Shown piece by piece: positions 41,243 to 50,412 of a DNA stretch of 64,000 bases (position 1 is the stretch's first letter; the number at the start of each line of letters is the position of its first letter). Origin of the DNA: Pseudescherichia sp039594205 (GTDB lineage: Bacteria; Pseudomonadota; Gammaproteobacteria; Enterobacterales; Enterobacteriaceae); contig JBCNNW010000008.1 in NCBI GenBank assembly GCA_039594205.1, forward strand, positions 25,488-89,487, in the 5' to 3' direction. The notes below the pieces were generated by a model. It was given only the letters and a program-made list of their open reading frames with translations. It was not told where the DNA came from and did no database searches. Position numbers and translations under genes: made by a program.

Positions 41243-43351
41243 ATGAAAATCATTGCTATTACGCACGCTACACTCCCTTTTTTGCTGCTTCCCGCCGCCT
41301 GCGTCTCTGCGTTTGCCGCCGATGAGCAGACCCTGATCGTTAGCGCGACCCCGCAGACCGTATCTGAACTTGATACGCCCGCTGCCGTCAGCGTCGTTAA
41401 TGGAGAAGAGATGCGGCATGCTGCGCCGCGCGTTAACCTCTCCGAGTCGCTGACCGGCGTGCCCGGTTTGCAGATCCAGAATCGTCAGAACTATGCCCAG
41501 GATCTGCAGCTCTCGATGCGCGGCTTTGGCTCCCGCTCTACCTACGGCGTGCGTGGTATCCGCATGTATGTCGACGGCATCCCGGCGACCATGCCGGACG
41601 GTCAGGGGCAGACCTCCAATATCGATCTCAACAGCGTTGAGAGCGTTGAAGTGCTGCGCGGTCCCTTTTCCGCCCTGTACGGTAACGCTTCCGGCGGCGT
41701 GGTTAACGTCACCACCGAAACTGGCCAGCAGCCGACAACTATCGAAGCCAGCAGCTACTACGGCAGCTACGGCAGCTGGCGCTACGGCCTGAAAGCCACC
41801 GGTGCAACCGGAGACGGTACGCAGGCAGGCGACGTGGACTACACCGTCTCCTCTACCCGTTTCATTACCAGCGGCTACCGTGACCACAGCGGCGCGCGTA
41901 AGAACCTGGCCAATGCCAAACTCGGCGTGCGCATCGATGACGTCAGCAAACTGAGTCTGATCTTTAACAGCGTTGATATCAAAGCGGACGATCCGGGTGG
42001 CCTGACCGAACAAGAGTGGAAGCAGGATCCGCACCAGGCCCCGCGTGCCGACCAGTACAACACCCGCAAAACTATCAAGCAGACCCAGGCCGGGCTGCGC
42101 TACGAGCGCCAGCTGAGCGAGCAGGATGACCTCAGCGTGATGATGTACGCAGGCGAACGTGAAACGACCCAGTATCAGTCCATTCCGCGTGCGCCGCAGC
42201 TCAATCCGACCCATGCGGGCGGCGTGATCGACCTGAGCCGTCACTACCAGGGGATCGATACCCGCTGGACCCACCGTGGCGAACTGCTGGTGCCGGTAAC
42301 CATTACCACCGGCCTGAACTACGAAAACATGAGCGAAGACCGCAAAGGCTTCGAGAACTTCGTAATGAATAACGGTACCCCGGACTACGGCCAGAAAGGT
42401 AATCTGCGCCGTAACGAGCGTAACCTGATGTGGAATGCCGACCCCTATATGCAGTCCCGCTGGCAGCTGACCGACAAGCTCTCTCTGGATGCCGGGGTCC
42501 GCTACAGCTCGGTCTGGTTTGACTCCAACGACCACTACGTAACCGCTGGCAACGGCGACGACAGCGGTGAAGCGAGCTATCACGAGTGGCTCCCGGCCGG
42601 CGCGCTGAAGTATGCCGTGACCGATGCGTGGAACCTCTACGCCGCCGCAGGCCGTGGCTTTGAGACGCCAACCATCAACGAGCTATCCTACCGCGCCAAT
42701 AATCAGAGCGGCCTGAACTTCAATCTCAAACCGTCTACCAACGACACCTATGAGATCGGCAGCAAGACCCGCGTTGGTAACGGCCTCGTTACCGCGGCGC
42801 TGTTCCAGACGATGACCGATGACGAGATCGTGACGGATACCAGCAGCGGTGGACGCACCACCTACAAAAACGCCGGCAAAACACGTCGTCAGGGCGCTGA
42901 ACTCTCACTCGACCAGCAGTTTGCTGGCGACTGGCGGCTGAAAATGGCGTGGACCTATCTGGATGCCACCTACCGTACCAACGTCTGCGGGGATGACAAC
43001 TGTAATGGTAACCGGATGCCGGGCATTGCGCGTAACATGGGCTTCGCTTCCCTCGGCTACGTGCCGGAGAGCGGCTGGTATGCGGGGGCTGATATGCGCT
43101 ACATGAGCGACATTGAAGCGAACGATGAGAACACGGCAAAAGCGCCCTCTTATACTACCGTGGGTTTGAACACCGGATATAAGTTTAACTACAACAACTG
43201 GATGCTGGATGTGTTTGGTCGCGTTGATAACCTGTTCGACAAAGAGTATGTCGGCTCGGTCATTGTTAACGAATCTAACGGTCGCTACTACGAACCTGCA
43301 CCGGGCCGTAACTACGGCGTAGGTCTCTCCCTGGCGTACCGCTTCGAATAA
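41243..43351 (+). CDS. pqqU: TonB-dependent PQQ receptor PqqU (YncD)
   Basis: A 702-residue outer-membrane receptor. A signal peptide ends near residue 27 (ACVSAFAA) and a TonB-box-like DEQTLIVSAT follows. The plug domain spans about 40-150 (FGSRSTYGVRGIRMYVDGIP, NIDLNSVESVEVLRGPFSALYG) and the remainder is a 22-strand barrel ending in ...VGLSLAYRF with a terminal aromatic sequence. It is the E. coli YncD orthologue by sequence and by its place beside yncE; that protein takes up the redox cofactor PQQ. No pqqABCDE genes are in the window, so the cell probably scavenges PQQ. Confidence 0.92.
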   Translation: MKIIAITHATLPFLLLPAACVSAFAADEQTLIVSATPQTVSELDTPAAVSVVNGEEMRHAAPRVNLSESLTGVPGLQIQNRQNYAQDLQLSMRGFGSRSTYGVRGIRMYVDGIPATMPDGQGQTSNIDLNSVESVEVLRGPFSALYGNASGGVVNVTTETGQQPTTIEASSYYGSYGSWRYGLKATGATGDGTQAGDVDYTVSSTRFITSGYRDHSGARKNLANAKLGVRIDDVSKLSLIFNSVDIKADDPGGLTEQEWKQDPHQAPRADQYNTRKTIKQTQAGLRYERQLSEQDDLSVMMYAGERETTQYQSIPRAPQLNPTHAGGVIDLSRHYQGIDTRWTHRGELLVPVTITTGLNYENMSEDRKGFENFVMNNGTPDYGQKGNLRRNERNLMWNADPYMQSRWQLTDKLSLDAGVRYSSVWFDSNDHYVTAGNGDDSGEASYHEWLPAGALKYAVTDAWNLYAAAGRGFETPTINELSYRANNQSGLNFNLKPSTNDTYEIGSKTRVGNGLVTAALFQTMTDDEIVTDTSSGGRTTYKNAGKTRRQGAELSLDQQFAGDWRLKMAWTYLDATYRTNVCGDDNCNGNRMPGIARNMGFASLGYVPESGWYAGADMRYMSDIEANDENTAKAPSYTTVGLNTGYKFNYNNWMLDVFGRVDNLFDKEYVGSVIVNESNGRYYEPAPGRNYGVGLSLAYRFE

Positions 43352-43370
43352 CAGATCCTTATCTCCAATG

Positions 43371-43408
43371 ATGCCCGGTAGCCAAAAATGCTACCGGGCA
43401 TTTTTTTA
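43371..43408. terminator. bidirectional terminator yncD/chemoreceptor
   Basis: ATGCCCGGTAGC (43371-43382) and GCTACCGGGCAT (43390-43401) form a 12-base perfect stem followed by T7. The convergent chemoreceptor gene ends inside the right part of the region at 43406. Confidence 0.9.
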
Positions 43409-44956
43409 GGCGGTTACCGGCCGCTCCAGACGGAACGCCGCCACCAGCTGGGCCAGCAGCTGGGCCTGCTCCTCCAGCGATCCCGCCGCCAGCGACGAGG
43501 CGCTGACCAGGGTGGCGTTCTGCTGGGTGGTGCTATCCAGCTCGCCCACTGCGCGGGCAATCTGTTCAATACCCCGGCTCTGCTCCTCTGAGGCGGAGGA
43601 GATCTCGCCCATAATATCGTTTACCCGGGTAACCGCATCAACTACCTGCTCCATGGTCTGCCCCGCTTTCGCCACCAGCTCGCTGCCGGTGCTGATACGT
43701 GATACCGACTCGCCGATCAGCTGTTCAATATCTTTTGCCGCCTGGGAGCTGCGCTGGGAGAGGCTGCGTACCTCGCTGGCGACCACCGCAAAGCCCCGCC
43801 CCTGTTCACCCGCCCGCGCAGCTTCCACCGCCGCATTCAGCGCCAGAATATTGGTCTGGAAGGCAATGCTGTTGATCACCGCCGTAATATCAGCAATCTT
43901 TTGCGAGCTGGCGTGAATATCGCCCATGGTGTTGACCACGTCGCGCATGACGCTGCCCCCCTGGCTGGCGGTGCTGGAAGCCTCGGCGGCAAGTTTGCTG
44001 GCGTGGCGCGCATTATCGGCATTGTTTCTCACCGTCGCCGTAAGTTCCTCCATGCTGGCGGCGGTCTGCACCACCGCCGCCGCCTGCTGCTCGGTGCGAG
44101 AGGAGAGATCGGTATTGCCGTCAGCTATCTCGCTGGCCGCGTGGGAGACCTGCGCGACGCTGCTGCGCACCTCGTGGATCATCTCCCGCAGGCGGAGATT
44201 CATCTTGGCCATCGCCCCGGTGAGTTTGCCCAGCTCGTCACCGCCCTGCGTCTCTATGACCGAGCTGAGATCGCCGCTGGCAATGCGCTCCGCCAGCTTC
44301 AGGTTGTGCTGCACCGGCCGGGTAATCTGGCGGATCACCCACCAGGAGACAAGAATGCCAATCAGAATGGCACCCCCGCCAATCACGGCGGTCACCGTGC
44401 TGGAGCTATAGGCCAGCTCATCGTTATGCGCCTTCACGGAGGCGATAATAAGTTTAATATCGGCGCTGCTGTTATCTCCGGCAACCTTAACCCGCTCCTC
44501 CGCGGCCTGGAGCTGCTGCATCTCTGTACTGCCCGCCTGGGTACCTGCGGTGCGCAGTGGATTGAGCGCGGCGGTGGCGCTCTGCATGGCGCTTACGCTG
44601 GTCTGGAAATCGCCAAGATGCGCCTCCAGGGTATGAAGCAGCGCTGTTTCAGTCTCGGTCCAGGCTAGATTTTTTGCCGAGGCGGTAAGCTCGGCCGCGT
44701 GGTTTACATACTTTGCCAATGCCTGACCCGATTTTTCATCCCCGCTATAAAAATATTTCAGCCGATTTATCTTGGCCTGGAAGACTTCGATATTAATGTT
44801 GTAGATAAGATTAGTTTTTTCATAAACGCTGCGGATCTCTTTGAAGCGCATAACGCTAAGGATCGTGGCAATTGCCACCAGCAGCAGGACCAGACCAAAC
44901 CCCACCGACAGTTTTTTGCTAATGGTAATATCGCGTAATCGCCGGTTTAAAAACAT
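43406..44956 (-). CDS. methyl-accepting chemotaxis protein, 4-helix-bundle sensor
   Basis: A 516-residue chemoreceptor. A first membrane helix (about 12-34), a periplasmic four-helix-bundle-like sensor of about 155 residues, a second helix (about 189-211, VIGGGAILIGILVSWWV), a HAMP domain and a long signalling coiled coil are visible. The hairpin tip AFQTNILALNAAVEAARAGEQGRGFAVVA is the core motif. No NWETF-type tail is present, so adaptation would rely on help from other receptors. The ATG at 44956 follows AGGAGAGGG. The ligand is unknown. It is not part of the E. coli gene order here, so it is an addition between yncD and mcbR. Confidence 0.9.
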   Translation of the reverse strand: MFLNRRLRDITISKKLSVGFGLVLLLVAIATILSVMRFKEIRSVYEKTNLIYNINIEVFQAKINRLKYFYSGDEKSGQALAKYVNHAAELTASAKNLAWTETETALLHTLEAHLGDFQTSVSAMQSATAALNPLRTAGTQAGSTEMQQLQAAEERVKVAGDNSSADIKLIIASVKAHNDELAYSSSTVTAVIGGGAILIGILVSWWVIRQITRPVQHNLKLAERIASGDLSSVIETQGGDELGKLTGAMAKMNLRLREMIHEVRSSVAQVSHAASEIADGNTDLSSRTEQQAAAVVQTAASMEELTATVRNNADNARHASKLAAEASSTASQGGSVMRDVVNTMGDIHASSQKIADITAVINSIAFQTNILALNAAVEAARAGEQGRGFAVVASEVRSLSQRSSQAAKDIEQLIGESVSRISTGSELVAKAGQTMEQVVDAVTRVNDIMGEISSASEEQSRGIEQIARAVGELDSTTQQNATLVSASSLAAGSLEEQAQLLAQLVAAFRLERPVTA

Positions 44957-45128
44957 ACCCTCTCCTTGCACAAGCAAATGTTAGCGCCCAACTGCGCATA
45001 CAATCGTTATCGGCAAGGGTCGAGGGGAGTTAATATGATTAGCAGGAAGAATAGCAAAAGTGTGATAGCGGTGCCTCCCTGATGCAAACTAATCTGGGAG
45101 GCGGCTGTCTGTCACTATTCATAGAAGG

Positions 45129-45794
45129 CTAAGATGCACCTTTAAATTGCGGCTGGACAATGTTTACGCCCATATCAATGACGCAGAGAATAGACTTCTG
45201 ACTGGCCTCAATATCGCCCCTCTCCAGGGCATCAAGCAGATCGACATAATCATGATGGCCGTTTGCCAGCTCCTGAGAGACCGGATAGAGATGGTTAAAA
45301 CAGGGTCCAATGCGTACCCAAAGCTGCTCAATTAGCGAGAACAGTGTCGGCATCTCAGCATACTCATAAAGGCGGAAGCGAAAGCTGCGGTTAGCCTGCA
45401 ACGCCTGCTCCACGTTGCCGCCCAGTCTGGCTTCGTTAAAGGTATCGGCTAACAGCCGCAGCTGGCGAAGCTTCTCTTCGCTCATCTTGCTACAGGCGGC
45501 GCTGACGGCCATGGATTCCAGCTGCTTGCGTATTTCGGTTATTTCACGATGGGTCTGCTGACTTACCTCAGGAACCAAAAAAGCCTGCGCTGGGGTGGCG
45601 TGCAGCGCACCTGCTGAGACTAAACGTAACAGCGCCTCGCGCACGGGAGTAATACTGGTTCCAAGCTGGTCGGCAATCTCTTTTGTGATCAGGCGTGCGC
45701 CAGGCTTCAGGGCACCAACGATTAATGCATTTTTTAAACTTACTTCAACCTGCTGAGTAAGGCTCAGACGCTGCGCTTTTTCCAAATCAAGCAT
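45129..45794 (-). CDS. mcbR: GntR-family regulator McbR
   Basis: A 221-residue regulator of the FadR/FCD class. The N-terminal winged helix (RLSLTQQVEVSLKNALIVGALKPGARL, TKEIADQLGTSITPVREALLRLVS) and a C-terminal FCD domain (EITEIRKQLESMAVSAA, RSFRFRLYEYAEMP, a conserved LWVRIGP segment) match E. coli McbR (YncC). In E. coli it represses mcbA and affects biofilm mucoidy. Similarity is moderate, and the gene keeps its place between yncD and curA. ATGs at 45800 and 45794 are both possible; the second has better spacing from AGG. A 24-base dyad lies just upstream. Confidence 0.82.
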   Translation of the reverse strand: MLDLEKAQRLSLTQQVEVSLKNALIVGALKPGARLITKEIADQLGTSITPVREALLRLVSAGALHATPAQAFLVPEVSQQTHREITEIRKQLESMAVSAACSKMSEEKLRQLRLLADTFNEARLGGNVEQALQANRSFRFRLYEYAEMPTLFSLIEQLWVRIGPCFNHLYPVSQELANGHHDYVDLLDALERGDIEASQKSILCVIDMGVNIVQPQFKGAS

Positions 45795-45831
45795 ATTCAT
45801 GTCCTGTCGAATACTTATTACTTTTCACCTT

Positions 45832-45855
45832 TTCGTGTGACTATTCGCACACGAA
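45832..45855. promoter_or_regulatory. TTCGTGTG-N8-CACACGAA dyad upstream of mcbR
   Basis: A perfect eight-base inverted repeat with an eight-base spacer sits 38 bases before the mcbR start. This location suits autoregulation by McbR, but the site is not known to me and has no shared sequence with the yncD palindrome. Confidence 0.5.
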
Positions 45856-46047
45856 CCATAAGATATAGTAGGTAGAGAGTTGCCTGGTATTGGATTAACG
45901 CAAAACGTTAGAACTAAAAGTTATTAATTATATGAGTTATTAACACCAGCGAAACTCCCGCTTCGCTGGTGTAGCTATGCTTAATTAAAGCCAGGTTTTA
46001 GTAAAGTTGCATGGTTTTTTTTAAAGCGCTTTTAGCACCACTTAACT

Positions 46048-47085
46048 TTATTGTTCGGCAGCTACATTAATAATGAGTTTGCCAAAATTCTTACCCTCCA
46101 GCAGACCTATAAATGCCTCTGGTGCATTTTCCAGACCATCAACAATCTGCTCGCGATAGTGGATTTTGCCTTCCTGTACCCATTTCCCCATCTCCTGCTG
46201 GAACTCGTCGATGCGGTGACCGTAATCCTGGGTAATGATAAAGCCCTGCATCCGAATCCGCTTTTTCAAAATTGTGCCCATCAGCAGCGACAGGCGATCT
46301 GGCCCCGGCGGCAGATCGGTGGCGTTGTAGCCGCTGATCAGGCCACACACCGGCACGCGGGCGCCGGTATTCAGCAGCGGCAGCACCGCATCAAATACCT
46401 TGCCACCAACGTTTTCATAATAGACATCAATCCCCTGCGGGCAGGCGTTTTTTAGCTGTTCAGCAAAGTCATCGGCGTGGTGATCGATACAGGCGTCAAA
46501 GCCCAGCGTATCTACGGCGTGACGGCACTTCTCTGCCCCACCGGCGACGCCAACCACTCGCAGACCTTTCAGCTTGCCAATCTGGCCGACCGTTGCCCCA
46601 ACCGGACCCGTTGCCGCCGCGACCACCAGCGTCTCCCCCTCTTTGGGCTGACCAATGTCCAGCAGTCCCATATAGGCAGTAAAGCCAGGCATCCCCAGCA
46701 CGCCCAGGGCCCATGAGGGGTGCTTCAGGCTCTTGTCGAGCTTAACCAGCCCCTCACCGTTAGATAGGGCATACGCCTGCCAGCCGTCGTAGCCCAGCAC
46801 CCAGTCGCCTTCGGCATAGTCCGGATGCTGTGAGGTGACCACCTGGCTCACCGTACCGCCGCACATGACGTCGCCGATATTCACCGGATCGGCATAGGAG
46901 GGTTCATCGCTCATTCGACCGCGCATATACGGATCGAGAGAGAGCCAGATGGTGCGCAGCAGCAGCTGGCCGGATGTTGGCGTGGGGATCTCGCTCTCTT
47001 CGAGACGAAAGTTTTCAGCAACTGGCGCGCCTTTCGGGCGGGAAGCCAGCAGCCACTGGCGGTTACGCTGTTGTTCTTGACTCAC
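46048..47085 (-). CDS. curA: NADPH-dependent curcumin/dihydrocurcumin reductase CurA
   Basis: A 345-residue cytoplasmic medium-chain reductase without zinc, the same length as E. coli CurA. It reduces alpha,beta-unsaturated ketones such as curcumin with NADPH. Visible segments are RQWLLASRPKGAP, TIWLSLDPYMRGRM, a GMPGFTAYMGLLDIG block, the nucleotide motif VVAAATGPVGATVGQIGK and VYYENVGGKVFDAVLP. It lies upstream of mnaT in opposite orientation. No clear regulator site is seen. Confidence 0.94.
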   Translation of the reverse strand: MSQEQQRNRQWLLASRPKGAPVAENFRLEESEIPTPTSGQLLLRTIWLSLDPYMRGRMSDEPSYADPVNIGDVMCGGTVSQVVTSQHPDYAEGDWVLGYDGWQAYALSNGEGLVKLDKSLKHPSWALGVLGMPGFTAYMGLLDIGQPKEGETLVVAAATGPVGATVGQIGKLKGLRVVGVAGGAEKCRHAVDTLGFDACIDHHADDFAEQLKNACPQGIDVYYENVGGKVFDAVLPLLNTGARVPVCGLISGYNATDLPPGPDRLSLLMGTILKKRIRMQGFIITQDYGHRIDEFQQEMGKWVQEGKIHYREQIVDGLENAPEAFIGLLEGKNFGKLIINVAAEQ

Positions 47086-47262
47086 AATAGTCTCCTTCGA
47101 CGGTTAAACATCCTTTCAGCGTAGCGCCTTACGCCTCTCTTTGCTTTGCAATCTGCGTCATCCTCACCTGAAGCGAAACAGCAGCGGCAAAGCGTTGATT
47201 TATGGCCGCTGTAATAGTATTGATAACAGACTATTCAGTGCATATTCTCTGAGGTTTTGAGC

Positions 47263-47781
47263 ATGACTATCCGCTACGCGGGCAAAGACGACTGCGCCGC
47301 CATTGCCACCATCTACAATCACGCCGTACTGCATACCGCCGCTATCTGGAACGATCAGACCGTTGACGCCGACAACCGCATTGCCTGGTTTGAGGCGCGC
47401 ACCCTGATGGGCTACCCGGTACTGGTCAGAGAAGAGAATGGCGAGATCGCTGGCTACGCGGCCTTCGGCGACTGGCGTGCTTTTGACGGCTTCCGTCACA
47501 CCGTAGAGCACTCGGTATACGTTCACCCGGATCATCAGGGCAAAGGGCTGGGCCAGGCGCTGATGGTCAGGCTGATTGAGGAGGCTAAACGCATCGGCAA
47601 GCACGTGATGATCGCCGGAATTGAGTCGCAGAATGCGGCCTCTATCCACCTGCATGAGAAGCTGGGGTTTATCACCACCGCGCAGATGCCGCAGGTGGGC
47701 ACCAAGTTTGGCCGCTGGCTGGATCTCACCTTTATGCAGCTGCAGCTGGATGACCGCAGCGAACCGGACGCCATCGCATGA
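47263..47781 (+). CDS. mnaT: amino-acid N-acetyltransferase MnaT
   Basis: A 172-residue GNAT enzyme of the phosphinothricin/methionine-sulfoximine acetyltransferase group, matching E. coli MnaT (IYNHAVL, AAIWNDQTVDADNR, AWFEARTL, FGDWRAFDGFRHTVEHSVYV, HPDHQGKGLGQAL as CoA motif). It acetylates L-methionine derivatives and L-phenylglycine-like compounds in E. coli. GAGG lies eight bases before the ATG at 47263; an in-frame TTG six bases upstream is less likely. It overlaps ydcZ by four bases. Confidence 0.94.
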   Translation: MTIRYAGKDDCAAIATIYNHAVLHTAAIWNDQTVDADNRIAWFEARTLMGYPVLVREENGEIAGYAAFGDWRAFDGFRHTVEHSVYVHPDHQGKGLGQALMVRLIEEAKRIGKHVMIAGIESQNAASIHLHEKLGFITTAQMPQVGTKFGRWLDLTFMQLQLDDRSEPDAIA

Positions 47782-48227
47782 ACCAGTCGTTGACCCTGCT
47801 GTTCCTGGCAGCGGCGGGTATCGGGCTGGTGGTGCAAAATACGCTGATGGTGCGGATCACCCAGTCCTCCTCCACCGTGCTGATCGCCATGCTGCTCAAC
47901 TCGCTGGTGGGTATTGTGCTGTTTGTTTCGATTCTGCTGATGAAGTATGGCCTGGCCGGATTTAGCGAACTGGCGGCAACGGTGCGCTGGTGGACGCTGA
48001 TCCCCGGCCTGCTTGGGTCGTTTTTTGTCTTTGCCAGCATTAGCGGCTATCAGTACGTAGGTGCGGCTACCACCATTGCAGTTCTGGTGGCGAGCCAGCT
48101 GATCGGCGGGCTGGTGATGGATCTGGTCAAGAGCCACGGCGTGCCGCTGCGGGCGCTGGTAGGCCCGGTGTGTGGCGCGGTATTGCTGGTGATTGGGGCG
48201 TGGTTAGTGGCAAGACGTCAGTGGTAA
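47778..48227 (+). CDS. ydcZ: DMT-type inner-membrane protein YdcZ
   Basis: A 149-residue membrane protein with five hydrophobic helices (LLFLAAAGIGLVVQNTLMV, VLIAMLLNSLVGIVLFVSILLM, WTLIPGLLGSFFVFASI, TTIAVLVASQLIGGLVMDL, LVGPVCGAVLLVIGAWLVA). It belongs to the DUF606/half-size drug-metabolite-transporter family and matches E. coli YdcZ. Translation is coupled to mnaT by an ATGA overlap. Its transport substrate is unknown; pairing with an acetyltransferase hints at export of an acetylated compound. Confidence 0.9.
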   Translation: MNQSLTLLFLAAAGIGLVVQNTLMVRITQSSSTVLIAMLLNSLVGIVLFVSILLMKYGLAGFSELAATVRWWTLIPGLLGSFFVFASISGYQYVGAATTIAVLVASQLIGGLVMDLVKSHGVPLRALVGPVCGAVLLVIGAWLVARRQW

Positions 48228-48235
48228 AGGCGTAG

Positions 48236-48260
48236 GCCGGGCAAACGCAGTGCCGCCCGG
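48236..48260. repeat. REP element
   Basis: GCCGGGC and GCCCGGC are separated by an AAACGCAGT-containing loop, the typical form of an enterobacterial REP palindrome. It lies between the convergent ydcZ and ydcY genes. Confidence 0.75.
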
Positions 48261-48272
48261 CGTTTTCAATGG

Positions 48273-48506
48273 CTAGAGGATAGTCCCGTTTTTGGTGAGC
48301 TGTTCGCGGCGCGCCTCCACCTCTTCCTGATGGTGCCGTCCCTTGTGGGCAATCGCGTTACGTAAGCGCTGCTGCTGGGTATAACGGTCCTCCCGGCTCA
48401 GCTCTGCGTCATTACTGAGCGCGACCAGCAGCTCATTCATATGCGCAATCACGCTTTCATCGATAACGGCATCAACGCCCGCGATAACCTCATCCAAATG
48501 CGACAT
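48273..48506 (-). CDS. ydcY: small conserved protein YdcY
   Basis: A 77-residue helical cytoplasmic protein of the DUF2526 family, nearly identical to E. coli YdcY (MSHLDEVI, SVIAHMNELL, a SREDRYTQQQRLR segment). Function is unknown. In E. coli it is next to ortT; here an orphan dipeptide-binding protein gene and srfABC lie between them. Confidence 0.93.
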   Translation of the reverse strand: MSHLDEVIAGVDAVIDESVIAHMNELLVALSNDAELSREDRYTQQQRLRNAIAHKGRHHQEEVEARREQLTKNGTIL

Positions 48507-48521
48507 ATCCTCTCCTGTTTT

Positions 48522-50135
48522 TTAGTTCAGTTTAGCTTTTGAGAAATCACTGCCCATCAGGCTAACACTATACCCGGTTACGTTGCTGCGGGTGGCATAG
48601 AAGGTTTTGCCGTTCGCCAGCGCAATCCACGGGGCCTGCTGGTAGAACACCTCCTGCGCCTGAGCGTAGAGCTTAGCGCGATCTTCCGGTACGGAGGTCA
48701 GCTTCGCCTTTTTCACCAGCCTGTTATAGGTTTTATCGCACCAGCGGGCGGCGTTCGAGCCGGTTTCAATGCTATCACAGCCCAGCAGCACGTCGGCAAA
48801 GTTGTCTGGATCGCCGTTGTCGGACATCCAGCCAAACAGCGCGCTGTCATGCTCGCCTTTGCGCATGCCAGAGAGGTATTCACCCCACTCATAAGAGACA
48901 ATCTTCGCCTTCACCCCCACCTTCGCCCAGTCACTCTGGATCATCTCGGCAATACGCTTAGAGTTTGGGTTGTAAGGACGCTGTACCGGCATTGACCACA
49001 GGGTGACTTCAGCGCCGTTCTCCAGACCGGCCTGCTTCAGCAGCGCCCTGGCTTTTTCCGGATCGTAGGGGTAATCCTTCAGGTCTTTATTAAAACCAAG
49101 CATATTAGGCGGCAGCGGTGATTTCGCTACCGTGCCGGAGCCTAAGAAGACGGCGTTAACAATGGCCTTTTTATCCGTGGCATAGTTCAGGGCCTGACGC
49201 ACCAGCACGTTATCGAACGGTTTCTTCTCGGTGTTAAATGCCAGATAGCCAACGTTCAGCGCATCTACCGAATGCAGGGCCAGATCTTTGTTCTTTTTGA
49301 TCACGTCGAACTGCACCGGAGACGGCGCGGGAATAATCTGACACTCGTTAGTTTGCAGCTTCGCCAGCCGCGTCTCAACGTTCGGGGTGATAGAGAAGAT
49401 CAGGTGCTTAGTCGGCACCTCACCGTCCCAGTAGTTCGGGTTAGCAATATAACGGATCAGCGCGTCACGCTTATACTGCTGCAGCGCATACGGTCCGGTA
49501 CCGATTGGCCAGGTATCGACGTTCTCCGGAGTGCCCTTTTTCAGCATCGCGTCAGCGTATTCCGCAGAGAGAATCGAGGCGAAGTCCATGCCCCAGTCGG
49601 CAAGGAAGGCTGCGTTCGGCTCGTTCAGCACAAACTGGACGTGGTAGTCATCGACCTTCTTCACCTCTTTGATCAGCTTATCAAGGCCAACGTCGTTAAA
49701 GTATTCATAATTACCCTGCGAGACGTTGTGATACGGATGGTTAGCATCTTTCTGACGCATGACCGAGAAGATCACGTCATCCGCGTTAAAGTCGCGGGTC
49801 GGCTTGAAGTATTTATTGCTGTTAAATTTAACGCCCTGGCGCAGGGTAAAGGTGTAGGTCTTACCGTCCGGGGAGATCGTCCAGCTGGTTGCCAGCGACG
49901 GCACCGGCGTATTCTTTACCGGGTCGAAGTTGATCAGGCGGTTATAGAGCGTCTGTGAGCTGGCGACAAAGCTTGGGCCAGAGCTGGCGATCTGCGGGTT
50001 AAAGGATTCCGGAGAGGCTTCGGAGCAGTAGATAATGGTATCTTTTGCTGCCGCCCATGCTCCGCCAGTGGGAAGAAGCGTGCTGAGCGCCAGCGCGAGC
50101 AGCGTTTTGCCGGTAGACAGATTTCCTGAAAACAT
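48522..50135 (-). CDS. orphan DppA-like periplasmic peptide-binding protein
   Basis: A 537-residue solute-binding protein of family 5. A signal peptide (LLALALSTLLPTGGAWA, cleavage near residue 29) leads to IIYCSEASPESFNPQIASSG, the typical DppA entry. Later segments (FADWGMDFASIL-like, GTPENVDTWPIGTGPYALQQY, WSMPVQRPYNPNSKRIAEMI and GWMSDNGDPDNFADVLLGCDS) closely parallel E. coli DppA. It should bind dipeptides or haem-like or related ligands in the periplasm and lend them to a Dpp-type membrane complex encoded elsewhere, since no permease or ATPase genes follow. Confidence 0.87.
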   Translation of the reverse strand: MFSGNLSTGKTLLALALSTLLPTGGAWAAAKDTIIYCSEASPESFNPQIASSGPSFVASSQTLYNRLINFDPVKNTPVPSLATSWTISPDGKTYTFTLRQGVKFNSNKYFKPTRDFNADDVIFSVMRQKDANHPYHNVSQGNYEYFNDVGLDKLIKEVKKVDDYHVQFVLNEPNAAFLADWGMDFASILSAEYADAMLKKGTPENVDTWPIGTGPYALQQYKRDALIRYIANPNYWDGEVPTKHLIFSITPNVETRLAKLQTNECQIIPAPSPVQFDVIKKNKDLALHSVDALNVGYLAFNTEKKPFDNVLVRQALNYATDKKAIVNAVFLGSGTVAKSPLPPNMLGFNKDLKDYPYDPEKARALLKQAGLENGAEVTLWSMPVQRPYNPNSKRIAEMIQSDWAKVGVKAKIVSYEWGEYLSGMRKGEHDSALFGWMSDNGDPDNFADVLLGCDSIETGSNAARWCDKTYNRLVKKAKLTSVPEDRAKLYAQAQEVFYQQAPWIALANGKTFYATRSNVTGYSVSLMGSDFSKAKLN

Positions 50136-50412
50136 AATTAAAACCTTATTATTTTATTAAAACGTGATCTCAGCATAGCAGCCGAAATGAGGCAAATAAC
50201 GATTCACTATCAGGTTATGCCAAAGCAGCTGATTTTGCTGATTTCTTCGCCTTCCCCCACTATTTAGTTTGCCTTAAGTTATTCCGGAAACGTCAAGTGA
50301 AAAGCGCCTGCTCAATGCCACGAGAATTCACCGCTTTTAGCCTCTCTTCCACCGTTTGCTTGCTCTTACATCTCGTAAAGTAGAAGCGTGAAGAAGTCTA
50401 TGGGATGAAAAC

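Noticed and set aside
41240..42583. 447-codon open frame on the reverse strand inside yncD
   Set aside because: It is fully antisense to a well recognised receptor gene, has no family features, and is explained by the high third-position GC of yncD.
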